Source: a virus
IMG/VR virus record: IMGVR_UViG_3300005253_000098
Coordinates: 1-64,000 of that record
Direction: 5' to 3' (one strand)
DNA length: 64,000 nucleotides
Positions 51,739 through 58,835 of this stretch are shown here, piece after piece. Numbering within the stretch: position 1 is the first letter of the stretch; each line of letters begins with the position of its first letter. The position numbers and the translations under genes were made by a program. Below the pieces are notes generated by a model. It made no database searches. It had not been told where the DNA came from and saw only the letters and a list, made by a program, of their open reading frames with translations.

Positions 51739-53550
51739 CTATCTTCGCCTGCGTGACAAAGAAAGAGATCTCGATGCCATACTTCCCATTCTACGAGCAG
51801 AACTCATCATAGGCATACTTTTGGCTACTACGGCAGGGATAGCAGTTGGTGGACTGAACGTAGCACTAAGAGCTGGTCCAATTCCCACTTCTGGCATCTC
51901 CTGAATGAGATTCGCACCAGTTATGACCAGCACAGCTACATCCAGAATATCTTTCGAGCCCTTTGGTGGATGGTCGATACCCTTGGTGGTAGCCGTAACT
52001 TTCAATTGCATCTCTTTAACTTCCCTTGTGAAAACAGGATACTCCGGCATAGTGAACATCCTAAATTGAGCATAATTCTTAAACAGTTCCGCTTCGGGAA
52101 ATCGGATCTGCCGTTGAACTACGTCCAAACCCTCTCGATCGAGTGTTTGTTGAAGTATCGGATAGTTCAACGTATCAAACATCGCACGCCTCAAAGGAAA
52201 CAAATAATTACAAGAAAGGAAGAAATCCCTAACCTTAAAGGCATCAATATCAGACTCCTTCGGAACAAACCTGTAAAAACCATCAAACTGAATATGATAA
52301 AGCAATCGATCCTCAGCCTCAGAACCCATCAACTTACCAGCAGTATTATACTTATAGACCTTGTGCCACTCACCCTCACCAATAGTATGACCGACTGCGA
52401 TGCCGAACGCATCGAGTCGTGTTGCCGGATCACCAGCAATAATATAGTAAGCATTACTATCAATAGGCATACCAGACTCGTGTTTAAGAACGTCGAGACG
52501 TTCCGTCGCATAGCCATGCTCCTCCACGATCTCTCCAATGGGTTGTAAGAGATTGGGTAAGTTGGGTTGGATGTTTGGTCGGATGGTCTGGTCGTAATCT
52601 TTGATCCAAACATTAGAAGCAAAACTGGGATCGCAACCATAAAGTTGCCAGAACTCAGCAGGTTCGGTCGTTCGCTCGGTGTCAAAGTCCTCAAACTTGT
52701 AAAGCTTATTCCCGAAGGGATTAGTAACCTCATCATACCAGGTCACGACCTTCATCCAGATAGTTTCTCCACCACTGGCTTCAGCAGGCTGCTTTAACCT
52801 CCACATCTTAGAGCCTGCCAGTCCACTACTCGAAATCATAAACACCTTCCCAAAAAGACCTTTAGTAGCTTGGTAGAGTGTCTTAGTCGAGTTCTTCATA
52901 ATCTTATAAACATTATCGACTCCACTTGGTCCCTCTGTATCATCGAACTGATCTACTTCGTCCATACTAAAGAAAGCAGCAGTCTTACCAGCCGCACCGC
53001 CAGACTTGCTCGCAAGTGCAATAACATCAACATTCTCCCTCGGAAAATTGATCTCCTCACTCCTGATGTTCATCTCAGGAGCATATTCCCTAAAGTAGGG
53101 TGAACTATCAAACATAGCTTTGCTAATGGCGAACACCGAGTCCAGGGACTGTGGCTTATTGGTAGCAACATTAGTGATTTTAATGTGCTGATCCTTCATT
53201 TGACCGAATTCTTTTGCAGGAGTCCAGCCTGGCTTATCTGCAATCCTGTGCATCTTATACATAGCTACGAAAGCTTGAATACCAGCAGTAGTCGTTTTAC
53301 TTAGACGCATACCGCCCATTACGACCATTTCTCTGATATTCTGGTTGGGAATACCCCTTACGGTATTACACGGACTCCACAAGCGACGACTGACCTCCTT
53401 TTGCAGTGGTGTCGGCTCAACATATTGCCCTCCATGAAAATAAGGATCAGAAATAAGATAGACTGGATCGAGGAACCCCTTATACATTTTTGTTCTTCGT
53501 TGCAGATCAGTAAGTCTGCCCCAGCTCTTAACCATATCGTGTCGCCGCAA
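51739..53550 (-). CDS. terL: terminase large subunit
   Basis: 603 residues. Packaging motor with ATPase and nuclease. Walker A is the variant GGMRLSKTT (residues 79-87), Walker B FFSMDEVD (D197, E198), coupling motif SSSGLAG near 240. The RNase H-like nuclease shows AGDPA (D374), MFDTLNYP (D459) and KDILDVAV (D534 or D537). The C-terminal 40 residues are Ser/Arg-rich and basic. It overlaps the phosphatase-like gene by 23 nt; a start at the fifth downstream codon (ATG 53,535) would reduce this to 8 nt. Confidence 0.92.
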   Translation of the reverse strand: MRRHDMVKSWGRLTDLQRRTKMYKGFLDPVYLISDPYFHGGQYVEPTPLQKEVSRRLWSPCNTVRGIPNQNIREMVVMGGMRLSKTTTAGIQAFVAMYKMHRIADKPGWTPAKEFGQMKDQHIKITNVATNKPQSLDSVFAISKAMFDSSPYFREYAPEMNIRSEEINFPRENVDVIALASKSGGAAGKTAAFFSMDEVDQFDDTEGPSGVDNVYKIMKNSTKTLYQATKGLFGKVFMISSSGLAGSKMWRLKQPAEASGGETIWMKVVTWYDEVTNPFGNKLYKFEDFDTERTTEPAEFWQLYGCDPSFASNVWIKDYDQTIRPNIQPNLPNLLQPIGEIVEEHGYATERLDVLKHESGMPIDSNAYYIIAGDPATRLDAFGIAVGHTIGEGEWHKVYKYNTAGKLMGSEAEDRLLYHIQFDGFYRFVPKESDIDAFKVRDFFLSCNYLFPLRRAMFDTLNYPILQQTLDREGLDVVQRQIRFPEAELFKNYAQFRMFTMPEYPVFTREVKEMQLKVTATTKGIDHPPKGSKDILDVAVLVITGANLIQEMPEVGIGPALSATFSPPTAIPAVVAKSMPMMSSARRMGSMASRSLSLSRRRR

Positions 53551-53911
53551 AAATAGTATTCTTGACCTGATCTCCCTTCATATAAGTAATATCGAGAGAG
53601 TCAAGCATTTTTTGAGCATATTCGTAGAGAATTTCCGTCAATTGCAACTTGAAGGGATTACCCCAGCGATCAGTCCCAATATCACAAATAATAATCTTTT
53701 CCTTGCTGATGTGTTCCTGAACACGTTTGATATCATATCCCCTGTGAGCGAGAACTACGACTTTATCTGCCCAATGACCGAGTTCCTGGAGAGACACGTC
53801 ACCAGTAAAGTCAATACCGATAGCGATAGCCTCATGATCCATATACTTGAGCATACGAGCTAAAGCATAGCTCCTGCAGTTGCCCTGGTTGCAAATAGTG
53901 AGAAACCTCAT
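53528..53911 (-). CDS. low-molecular-weight tyrosine phosphatase-like protein
   Basis: 127 residues. The N-terminal strand and P-loop FLTICNQGNCRSYALARML contain the C-x5-R-S signature (C7, R13), as in low-molecular-weight tyrosine phosphatases and the related arsenate reductases. LGHWADKVVVLA matches the family's second core strand. A C-terminal Asp-Pro acid loop is not evident (CDIGTDRWGN is the nearest), so activity is open. It sits between the small-terminase-like gene and TerL with 4- and 23-nt overlaps. Confidence 0.6.
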   Translation of the reverse strand: MRFLTICNQGNCRSYALARMLKYMDHEAIAIGIDFTGDVSLQELGHWADKVVVLAHRGYDIKRVQEHISKEKIIICDIGTDRWGNPFKLQLTEILYEYAQKMLDSLDITYMKGDQVKNTIFAATRYG

Positions 53912-54597
53912 CTGTCTTGATTCCTGTTCCTGTTAGCTAAATGACTCAGGTGATCGTCCATGCGAGACCTGACCCGAACTTTCTTGACCTCATCGCGTTT
54001 AGTCACGACTTCGAGTTTTTCCTCAGCTTCCTTTTCTTCTTTAACATCAGCTTTCTCTTCCATCTTATCGAGAACCTTGATCTGACACTTTGGACACAAT
54101 TCCATGGTCACGAGATTGAAGAAATAATCGTATTCTTCTTGGACGTTGACTTCAGTCTCCTCATTAACTGGGAGCTCGCTCATAGCCTTGAAGGTATCTC
54201 TAATCTCTCTCGTGATCTTTGTGATGTCACGAGTATCCGAGAGTAGTCTGATTAGTTCACGAGTGAGGATCTTTTGCTGAATAATGTAGTATTTATGTGG
54301 TTTCTTTACCAGTTCCTCGAGATTTTCGGTCAGGTTCGTTCGATCAGCCGCTTGTTGAGTGTTGTTTTCCTCTCGGGTCTGATAATAACTGGAGTCCTGG
54401 TAGGATAAATGGTGTCCCTCGACAACATGCGTTCGGACAGCTTGAACAGAGATATGATAGAAGCGAGCAACTTCTTCTTCTGGAGCATCAGCGATCGATT
54501 GATTGATTTCTGACACTCTGGGGTGGAGACCGACCGGACAAGGCGTTGGGAGCACAGAGCACCAATCAATACGCCGGCGGTTAGCATCTGATGACAT
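53908..54597 (-). CDS. putative small terminase subunit (HTH protein)
   Basis: 229 residues from the ATG at 54,597 (an in-frame TTG at 54,618 is less likely). EINQSIADAPEEEVARFYHI-SVQAVRTH is a helix-turn-helix near residues 30-60. A central helical region (EELVKKPHKYYIIQQKILTR, LSDTRDITKITREIRDTF) could oligomerise, followed by a CPKCQ knuckle and an acidic/basic tail. Its location as first gene of the head block, two genes before TerL, makes it the native small-subunit candidate. Confidence 0.55.
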   Translation of the reverse strand: MSSDANRRRIDWCSVLPTPCPVGLHPRVSEINQSIADAPEEEVARFYHISVQAVRTHVVEGHHLSYQDSSYYQTREENNTQQAADRTNLTENLEELVKKPHKYYIIQQKILTRELIRLLSDTRDITKITREIRDTFKAMSELPVNEETEVNVQEEYDYFFNLVTMELCPKCQIKVLDKMEEKADVKEEKEAEEKLEVVTKRDEVKKVRVRSRMDDHLSHLANRNRNQDR

Positions 54598-54652
54598 TTG
54601 AATAGGAGATAAAAACAAGGTTATTTAATGTTTTTGGTATCAGTGATTTAAT
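54598..54652. promoter_or_regulatory. divergent promoter region
   Basis: 55 nt between the leftward head block and the rightward small-gene cassette. TTATTTAATG at 54,621-54,630 could serve as TATA box for the ATG at 54,653 (about 27 nt). Its complement CATTAAATAA could serve the leftward ATG at 54,597. Confidence 0.4.
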
Positions 54653-54853
54653 ATGAACAATTTGTCTAAAATAGTAATAAAATTGAAAACAAGAGAAGAT
54701 GGGCTTACCCCAGCTCACGATACACATGTCTTTATTGACGGTAAAGAGATACATGGTATTTTTAAGATAGAAGCAGAAATAGAAGCTGATACTATCCAGA
54801 TAATGAAATTAAGCTTCCATGCAGCCCTTATCAAGTTTGAATACGAAACATGA
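54653..54853 (+). CDS. small protein, first of the mini-gene cassette
   Basis: 66 residues. Beta-alpha pattern (KIVIKLKTREDGLTPAHDTH, then VFIDGKEIHGIFKIEAEIEA). Possible leaderless start from the divergent promoter. Function unknown. Confidence 0.5.
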   Translation: MNNLSKIVIKLKTREDGLTPAHDTHVFIDGKEIHGIFKIEAEIEADTIQIMKLSFHAALIKFEYET

Positions 54854-54899
54854 TAGGGAAAAGTTTATGAAATAGTGTTTTCAGGACTTGCCAGTGATC

Positions 54900-55316
54900 A
54901 TGATGGTCTGGATATTTAATTGGTTTACGAAGGCTGACGAACTCAAGTTATGTCAGGATGCACTCGATATTGCACAAGCAGAGAACAAGAAGTTCAGAAC
55001 GGAGTTTAAGCTTGACAAATTCGAGATTAAATACAACTACAAAGTTGATTTAAAAAGGAAAGTCATAAAATCATTTACCGCTGGTAAGTCTGCACAGCTT
55101 ATCTATGATGAGATAATAGACTTCTTCCCAAGTCTGGCTGAAGAAGGCGAATCATTAGAAGCTTGGCTACCGATAGACGCCGAGAAACAGGAAGATAGTT
55201 CCGTCCAATTCCGAGTCGCAAACGGCTGGGCTATCGTGCTTGTTAACGAAAAAGCAGTTCTCATTGACGGTTGTTCATTCCATAACTACGTCGCTGAGCT
55301 GTTTAAGATTGCCTGA
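54900..55316 (+). CDS. protein of unknown function with hydrophobic start
   Basis: 138 residues from an ATG at 54,900; an upstream TTG (54,888) and a second ATG (54,903) are alternatives. The first 12 residues are hydrophobic (MMVWIFNWF) and could be a short membrane anchor. A helix (DELKLCQDALDIAQAENKKF) and an alpha/beta domain follow (NGWAIVLVNEKAVLIDGCSF). No family recognised. Confidence 0.5.
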   Translation: MMVWIFNWFTKADELKLCQDALDIAQAENKKFRTEFKLDKFEIKYNYKVDLKRKVIKSFTAGKSAQLIYDEIIDFFPSLAEEGESLEAWLPIDAEKQEDSSVQFRVANGWAIVLVNEKAVLIDGCSFHNYVAELFKIA

Positions 55317-55373
55317 ATTGAAATTTGGACATTTCAATTTTCTTTCTATATATAATATAATGAGTTGAAAAAT

Positions 55374-55505
55374 ATGAACAAAAATATTATGTTTGTTCCG
55401 CCTTTTCACTCCAAAGAATGCGGTTGTTACTGGTATATAGGAAAAGAAATGGTTGTCTGTGATTATCATAAGAAAAATACTGTAATAATAAAAGATGTTA
55501 AATAA
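55374..55505 (+). CDS. mini Cys/His protein
   Basis: 43 residues: MNKNIMFVPPFHSKECGCYW, then MVVCDYHKKN. Two Cys clusters plus His could bind one zinc. Its stop overlaps the next ATG (TAATG). Function unknown. Confidence 0.5.
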   Translation: MNKNIMFVPPFHSKECGCYWYIGKEMVVCDYHKKNTVIIKDVK

Positions 55506-55645
55506 TGAACGATTTTGAATGCCCGAGCTGCCATAAAATCGGAGGAATTTACTTTATGAGCGGAGCTAATTGTGGATTATGTGGTTGGGATGACAAAAGA
55601 ATCGAGAGAGAGTTAGCCGAGACAGAAATGATGAATAATGGGTAA
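55505..55645 (+). CDS. mini zinc-ribbon protein
   Basis: 46 residues: FECPSCHKIGG and NCGLCGWDDKR form a classic small zinc ribbon, followed by an acidic helix. Coupled to both neighbours by 1- and 8-nt overlaps. Confidence 0.6.
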   Translation: MNDFECPSCHKIGGIYFMSGANCGLCGWDDKRIERELAETEMMNNG

Positions 55646-56033
55646 ATGGTCCAAACTATGGTTCGCGATGTGCTTCCCGCCAAGATTTTTCTATGCCTTC
55701 CTGACGCTCTTGTTCTGGTCGATACTCGTGGTTTTAGCTACTATATCTATGTTGACGGGTCTGGGAGAAGCAATTTTAGGACTACTTTTATTCCTCGGAT
55801 TGTTTGGTCAGACTATTATTACGTGGCTGTGGTTGCGGGCTAAGTGGCTCGGAAAGAAAGCCCAACATTATTTAGACACCATTGGAACCGGCGTAAGCAA
55901 TAAACTCGGTCAGATCGGTGGTTTTACTCTCGAGACCATGGGAAAGGGAAAAGTTGTTTTTCGCGATAAGACCGGCAATATCGTCGGAAAATCTATCGAA
56001 CAAGCCAGATCCGGCATCGATAGACTTAAATAA
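55638..56033 (+). CDS. two-span membrane protein
   Basis: 131 residues. Two adjacent membrane segments at residues 17-66 (FYAFLTLLFWSILVVLATIS and LGLLLFLGLFGQTIITWLWL), then a basic, glycine-containing soluble tail (KVVFRDKTGNIVGKSIEQAR). Could be a holin-like or host-membrane-remodelling protein, but no lysin gene is seen nearby. Confidence 0.6.
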   Translation: MGKWSKLWFAMCFPPRFFYAFLTLLFWSILVVLATISMLTGLGEAILGLLLFLGLFGQTIITWLWLRAKWLGKKAQHYLDTIGTGVSNKLGQIGGFTLETMGKGKVVFRDKTGNIVGKSIEQARSGIDRLK

Positions 56034-56121
56034 TGATTACTGCATTAGATAGACCAACCTGTAAGTAATATGAACCCACCTGGGCATGTGGCAAAACCGC
56101 CTATTTTTATTGTGATAGATT

Positions 56122-56334
56122 ATGACTTTCATTAACGGTATATGTTCTGCCTGTGGGCACGAATCTACTGAGCATCACGAGAGATTTGTTATGTGTGACT
56201 TTACTCGCTTCTGCAAGAAGTGCGGTGAACTTCACCCCGATCCTTATGTTAAGGCTGTGGCTTGTTTCTGGTATCCAGCCCATTTTCACCCGGATGTTGG
56301 CGGTCAGGTTCCTTGCGTTGAAGTGACCATATGA
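56122..56334 (+). CDS. mini zinc-binding protein
   Basis: 70 residues with ICSACGHEST, MCDFTRFCKKCGELH and further Cys/His residues: at least one zinc-ribbon site. Ends in an ATGA overlap with the next gene. Function unknown. Confidence 0.55.
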   Translation: MTFINGICSACGHESTEHHERFVMCDFTRFCKKCGELHPDPYVKAVACFWYPAHFHPDVGGQVPCVEVTI

Positions 56335-56555
56335 AGATTTTCGATCATCGAGAGAGATGTGCTGGCTGCAAAGGCTACATAGACCGAGGTGAACACGTCG
56401 ATTGTCTGGAGAGACTGCCTGATGGTTACTTTAGTCAAGAAGCTCGAGAGATCACCTTCCATGGTCCGTCGTTCAACCTGTTCGTCATTGATGATATGGA
56501 ACCAACTCTCGGTAGTGTGGAAGTCCAATTAACATATAAATATTATTACAAGTGA
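56331..56555 (+). CDS. zinc knuckle fused to LTYKYYY ending
   Basis: 74 residues. Residues 8-28 (ERCAGCKGYIDRGEHVDCLE) are a C-x2-C ... H-x2-C knuckle shared with the proteins at 57,378 and 57,796. The last 26 residues (LFVIDD ... LTYKYYYK) resemble the end of the virion protein at 42,314. It is a natural fusion of two modules used elsewhere in this genome, and may be brought to the virion or to the partner of the 42,314 protein. Confidence 0.6.
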   Translation: MKIFDHRERCAGCKGYIDRGEHVDCLERLPDGYFSQEAREITFHGPSFNLFVIDDMEPTLGSVEVQLTYKYYYK

Positions 56556-56560
56556 TTACT

Positions 56561-56719
56561 ATGACACACAAACAAGCTAAAAGTTTAGAAGAACTACCAC
56601 ATGTCTGCCCCGAGTGCAAAGCGGACCTCCTAAAGGTAGGATATTCCCAGACATTGAATATAAATCCTCCACACAAGCATTCCTGTGGTAATTGTGATGT
56701 ATTGTTGGGGTATTTTTAA
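56561..56719 (+). CDS. mini zinc-ribbon protein
   Basis: 52 residues: HVCPECKADL and SCGNCDVLLGYF provide two Cys-x2-Cys knuckles. ATG chosen at 56,561; a GTG at 56,552 is possible. Follows the preceding stop by 5 nt. Confidence 0.6.
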   Translation: MTHKQAKSLEELPHVCPECKADLLKVGYSQTLNINPPHKHSCGNCDVLLGYF

Positions 56720-56720
56720 C

Positions 56721-56942
56721 ATGGATAATCAAGAAGATAAAGACGCCATCAAGGCTGGAATGGCTGCCCTCGAGGTATTGAAGATGCAAATGAAGTTGTT
56801 TGATATTTTTGGCATAGATGATCCCGAGGTGACTGGTGATCATGAGCTAATGGAGTTCCGTGCTGATTGTCAGATCGTGGTTGAGGCTCTGGATCGAATT
56901 GTCAAGTTTGCCAAGAAACGCTGGGTGGATAAAGTTCAATGA
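56721..56942 (+). CDS. small helical protein
   Basis: 73 residues from the ATG 1 nt after the preceding stop. Helical and acidic (KAGMAALEVLKMQMKLFDIF, CQIVVEALDRIVKFAKKRW). The upstream in-frame start at 56,685 lies within the zinc-ribbon gene and is rejected. Function unknown. Confidence 0.5.
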   Translation: MDNQEDKDAIKAGMAALEVLKMQMKLFDIFGIDDPEVTGDHELMEFRADCQIVVEALDRIVKFAKKRWVDKVQ

Positions 56943-57214
56943 GTATGCATGATCCCTGTCAGAAGTGCACCCATCGACAGAGCTTCCATTATTATCATCT
57001 CGAGAGAGGCAGATCGAATGTTGATCATGAGCACTCTATTGTTCTGATGTGCACACAGTGTGATACTGAGAACACTCTTCTTACTGAGGAGGCTTATGTT
57101 ATCGAGTCGACTATTGGTTTCTGTGAAAGAGTTGTTCTTAAGTCTGGTGATACGTATGCTGTTGGTGTTCGTGATGGTTTATTGACTATCGGAGTGGAGT
57201 CCTGGTTCAGATGA
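56939..57214 (+). CDS. mini zinc-binding protein
   Basis: 91 residues starting in an ATGA overlap. DPCQKCTHRQSFHYYHLERG and LMCTQCDTEN hold four Cys; the C-terminal 40 residues are beta-rich (VVLKSGDTYAVGVRDGLLTI). Function unknown. Confidence 0.55.
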   Translation: MSMHDPCQKCTHRQSFHYYHLERGRSNVDHEHSIVLMCTQCDTENTLLTEEAYVIESTIGFCERVVLKSGDTYAVGVRDGLLTIGVESWFR

Positions 57215-57381
57215 GTGTTGTATCGTTTATCTATGCTATTTTGATTGTTTTCGTGTCCGCTGGTGTTGTTATAGTTATGTCTATGATTGACCTTACCGGG
57301 GAACCGACTATAGAACGCGTGACCTTCATTATTGCGGTCATTGCTTTAACGCATTCTCTTGATAAGAGGTCTGTGAAATGA
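57211..57381 (+). CDS. mini two-span membrane protein
   Basis: 56 residues. Two hydrophobic segments (VSFIYAILIVFVSAGVVIVM and VTFIIAVIALTHSL) separated by DLTGEPTIER. ATGA overlaps on both sides. Holin-like size, but no functional evidence. Confidence 0.55.
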   Translation: MSVVSFIYAILIVFVSAGVVIVMSMIDLTGEPTIERVTFIIAVIALTHSLDKRSVK

Positions 57382-57755
57382 GTGTTGTTGACGAAGGTGA
57401 GAGGCGTTGTCCTGGTTGCAGGCAAGAAGTGACCGTAGAGAACATTCTGGTTCATATGGATTGCCTTGAGAACCTGATGACGGCTTTCCGAGCTGCTCGG
57501 TTGGAGAGAGGGCATGCTACTTCTTTGGAGATTGAGATCGAGGTCAACGACGAGAGACTGCGGAATTCGCTCCTTAATTATCGGGCTGGTATGGAGTCTC
57601 TGATGGTGGCTTATGGTGAAGGTATTCGTCGCCATAATCGAGAGGCTATTCGTATGTATGCTCGTCACCGCGGATTGATTCATATTGTGAGTGTTGCTCT
57701 CGGTGCGTTTGTGGGCTCGTTCATCGGACTGGGTATTATCAACCTGCTTTTTTAG
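57378..57755 (+). CDS. zinc knuckle with C-terminal membrane anchor (paralogue A)
   Basis: 125 residues. Residues 9-30 (RRCPGCRQEVTVENILVHMD-C) form the C-x2-C ... H-x2-C knuckle. A charged helical middle follows, then a C-terminal anchor (LIHIVSVALGAFVGSFIGLG). Topology is probably tail-anchored with the knuckle in the cytoplasm. Same design as the next gene. Confidence 0.6.
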   Translation: MSVVDEGERRCPGCRQEVTVENILVHMDCLENLMTAFRAARLERGHATSLEIEIEVNDERLRNSLLNYRAGMESLMVAYGEGIRRHNREAIRMYARHRGLIHIVSVALGAFVGSFIGLGIINLLF

Positions 57756-57795
57756 GTTTGTGAAATATGAAATACTATAGAGGATAAAAGTTCAA

Positions 57796-58128
57796 ATGAG
57801 TATTGTTGGTGATGGTGAGATCCGCTGTGCCGGTTGTAAGCAGATTATTTCTATGGAGATAATTACTAATCACCAGGACTGTATGCAAAGAATTGATACA
57901 CATCGCAATCTGCTCCAGTTCGTGCTCGAGGTCAATCCAGAGGCTCTACAGGAACGCTTGAATCAGCATTATAACACTATGGAGGTATTTGACTCACATT
58001 TTTACGATACGGCTGCTAAGGCTCACGTTTTAGCCAAGAAACGTATTCGTCGGACTGCTATAGTTTGGACTGCTGGTTCTATTTTTGCTATTCTTCTCAC
58101 CCAGTTCCTCTCTTACCTGTTGTTTTAG
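57796..58128 (+). CDS. zinc knuckle with C-terminal membrane anchor (paralogue B)
   Basis: 110 residues. IRCAGCKQIISMEIITNHQD-C near residues 9-29 matches paralogue A and the 56,331 protein. A helical stalk and a C-terminal membrane segment (AIVWTAGSIFAILLTQFLSY) follow. A GAGGATAAAAG leader precedes the ATG. Last gene of the cassette. Confidence 0.6.
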   Translation: MSIVGDGEIRCAGCKQIISMEIITNHQDCMQRIDTHRNLLQFVLEVNPEALQERLNQHYNTMEVFDSHFYDTAAKAHVLAKKRIRRTAIVWTAGSIFAILLTQFLSYLLF

Positions 58129-58154
58129 GTTGATTTTCCCGCAGGAATTCAACC
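58128..58154 (+). terminator. stem-loop at the end of the mini-gene cassette
   Basis: GGTTGA (58,128-58,133) pairs with TCAACC (58,149-58,154), with inner TTCC/GGAA around CGCA. A pyrimidine-rich stretch (ACCTCCTCTTCT) follows. The outer arms are identical to those of the hairpin before the portal gene. Confidence 0.4.
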
Positions 58155-58562
58155 ACCTCCTCTTCTAATTGGATACCCCCCTCCGATCTTTGTTACTGTT
58201 TTAGGGTCGGATACTCTTGTGTGGGGTAAGAGCTTTTGCAGGTCAATCTCCCCAGCTGGGTGAGCGACTGTGCCCAGAAATCCTGCAGATCATCGAATTT
58301 CGTAGATTTGTTTGAACTGAGCTTATTTGCAGCTATAAACGTTGATTTATGCTCTATTTTTAATTTAATGTTATTAGATAAGAATACAGCTGCACAAGTA
58401 GATAGAATAGGGTTATAATATAGCTGCTAATAGCTGCTGCTTTGCGGAACTCGTTAGGAACCCTAATTTGCACTCCTTTAGGTAACTAAAAGGGAAAAAA
58501 CAAAGGATTTATAAAGAGAAGTATTATATATAATATAAGACAAAATAAAGGTAAAGTGATAG
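58155..58562. other. non-coding stretch at the island border
   Basis: About 400 nt without a convincing gene. A 60-codon frame at 58,236 has no ribosome binding site and no protein-like pattern. It contains the direct repeat TAGCTGCT (near 58,420 and 58,430) and AACTCGTTAGG (58,449), repeated as AACTTGTTAGG at 58,672. TTTATAAAG near 58,508 and a TATATA run near 58,525 look like promoter elements for rightward genes. Confidence 0.5.
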
Positions 58563-58670
58563 ATGAATAAAAAAATTAAACCAGTATTAGTTTTAAGCAG
58601 CGTAAAGTTAGCTAAAAAACCGCTGCCGTGTAATTCTCAGCTTTCACGTGTGTTAATTGCTGAACCGTAA
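58563..58670 (+). CDS. possible mini protein
   Basis: 35 residues, basic (MNKKIKPVLVLSSVKLAKKP, then a neutral tail). It follows TATA-like runs and AAAGGTAAAGTGATAG, a possible ribosome binding site resembling GGAGTGATAG before the gene at 60,031. Too short to be sure. Confidence 0.3.
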   Translation: MNKKIKPVLVLSSVKLAKKPLPCNSQLSRVLIAEP

Positions 58671-58789
58671 AAACTTGTTAGGTCTGCCTTGAATTTACTA
58701 CAACCTCTCTGATTCAATTACGTTCATAGTGTATAAGTCAACTACTTCTTCATTTCTTCACTCTCTAAGGTAAGATAGCACGAAAAGAC

Positions 58790-58802
58790 GGTATATATAT
58801 AA
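58790..58802 (+). promoter_or_regulatory. TATA box of the 361-aa gene
   Basis: GGTATATATATAA at 58,790-58,802 is repeated in similar form (CGGTATATAATTAA) at 60,001, 27 nt before the ATG at 60,031. AGGTGTG lies 7 nt before the preferred ATG at 58,836. Confidence 0.5.
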
Positions 58803-58835
58803 GTGAATATACTAATAGAAATAGGTGTGAACAAT

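Noticed and set aside
56033-56121. Tiny frames of 11 and 21 codons between the membrane gene and the zinc gene
   Set aside because: Too short, no ribosome binding site; treated as an intergenic leader.
58236-58418. 60-codon frame in the gap after the mini-gene cassette
   Set aside because: No ribosome binding site, no domain pattern, ends in AT-rich DNA with repeats.
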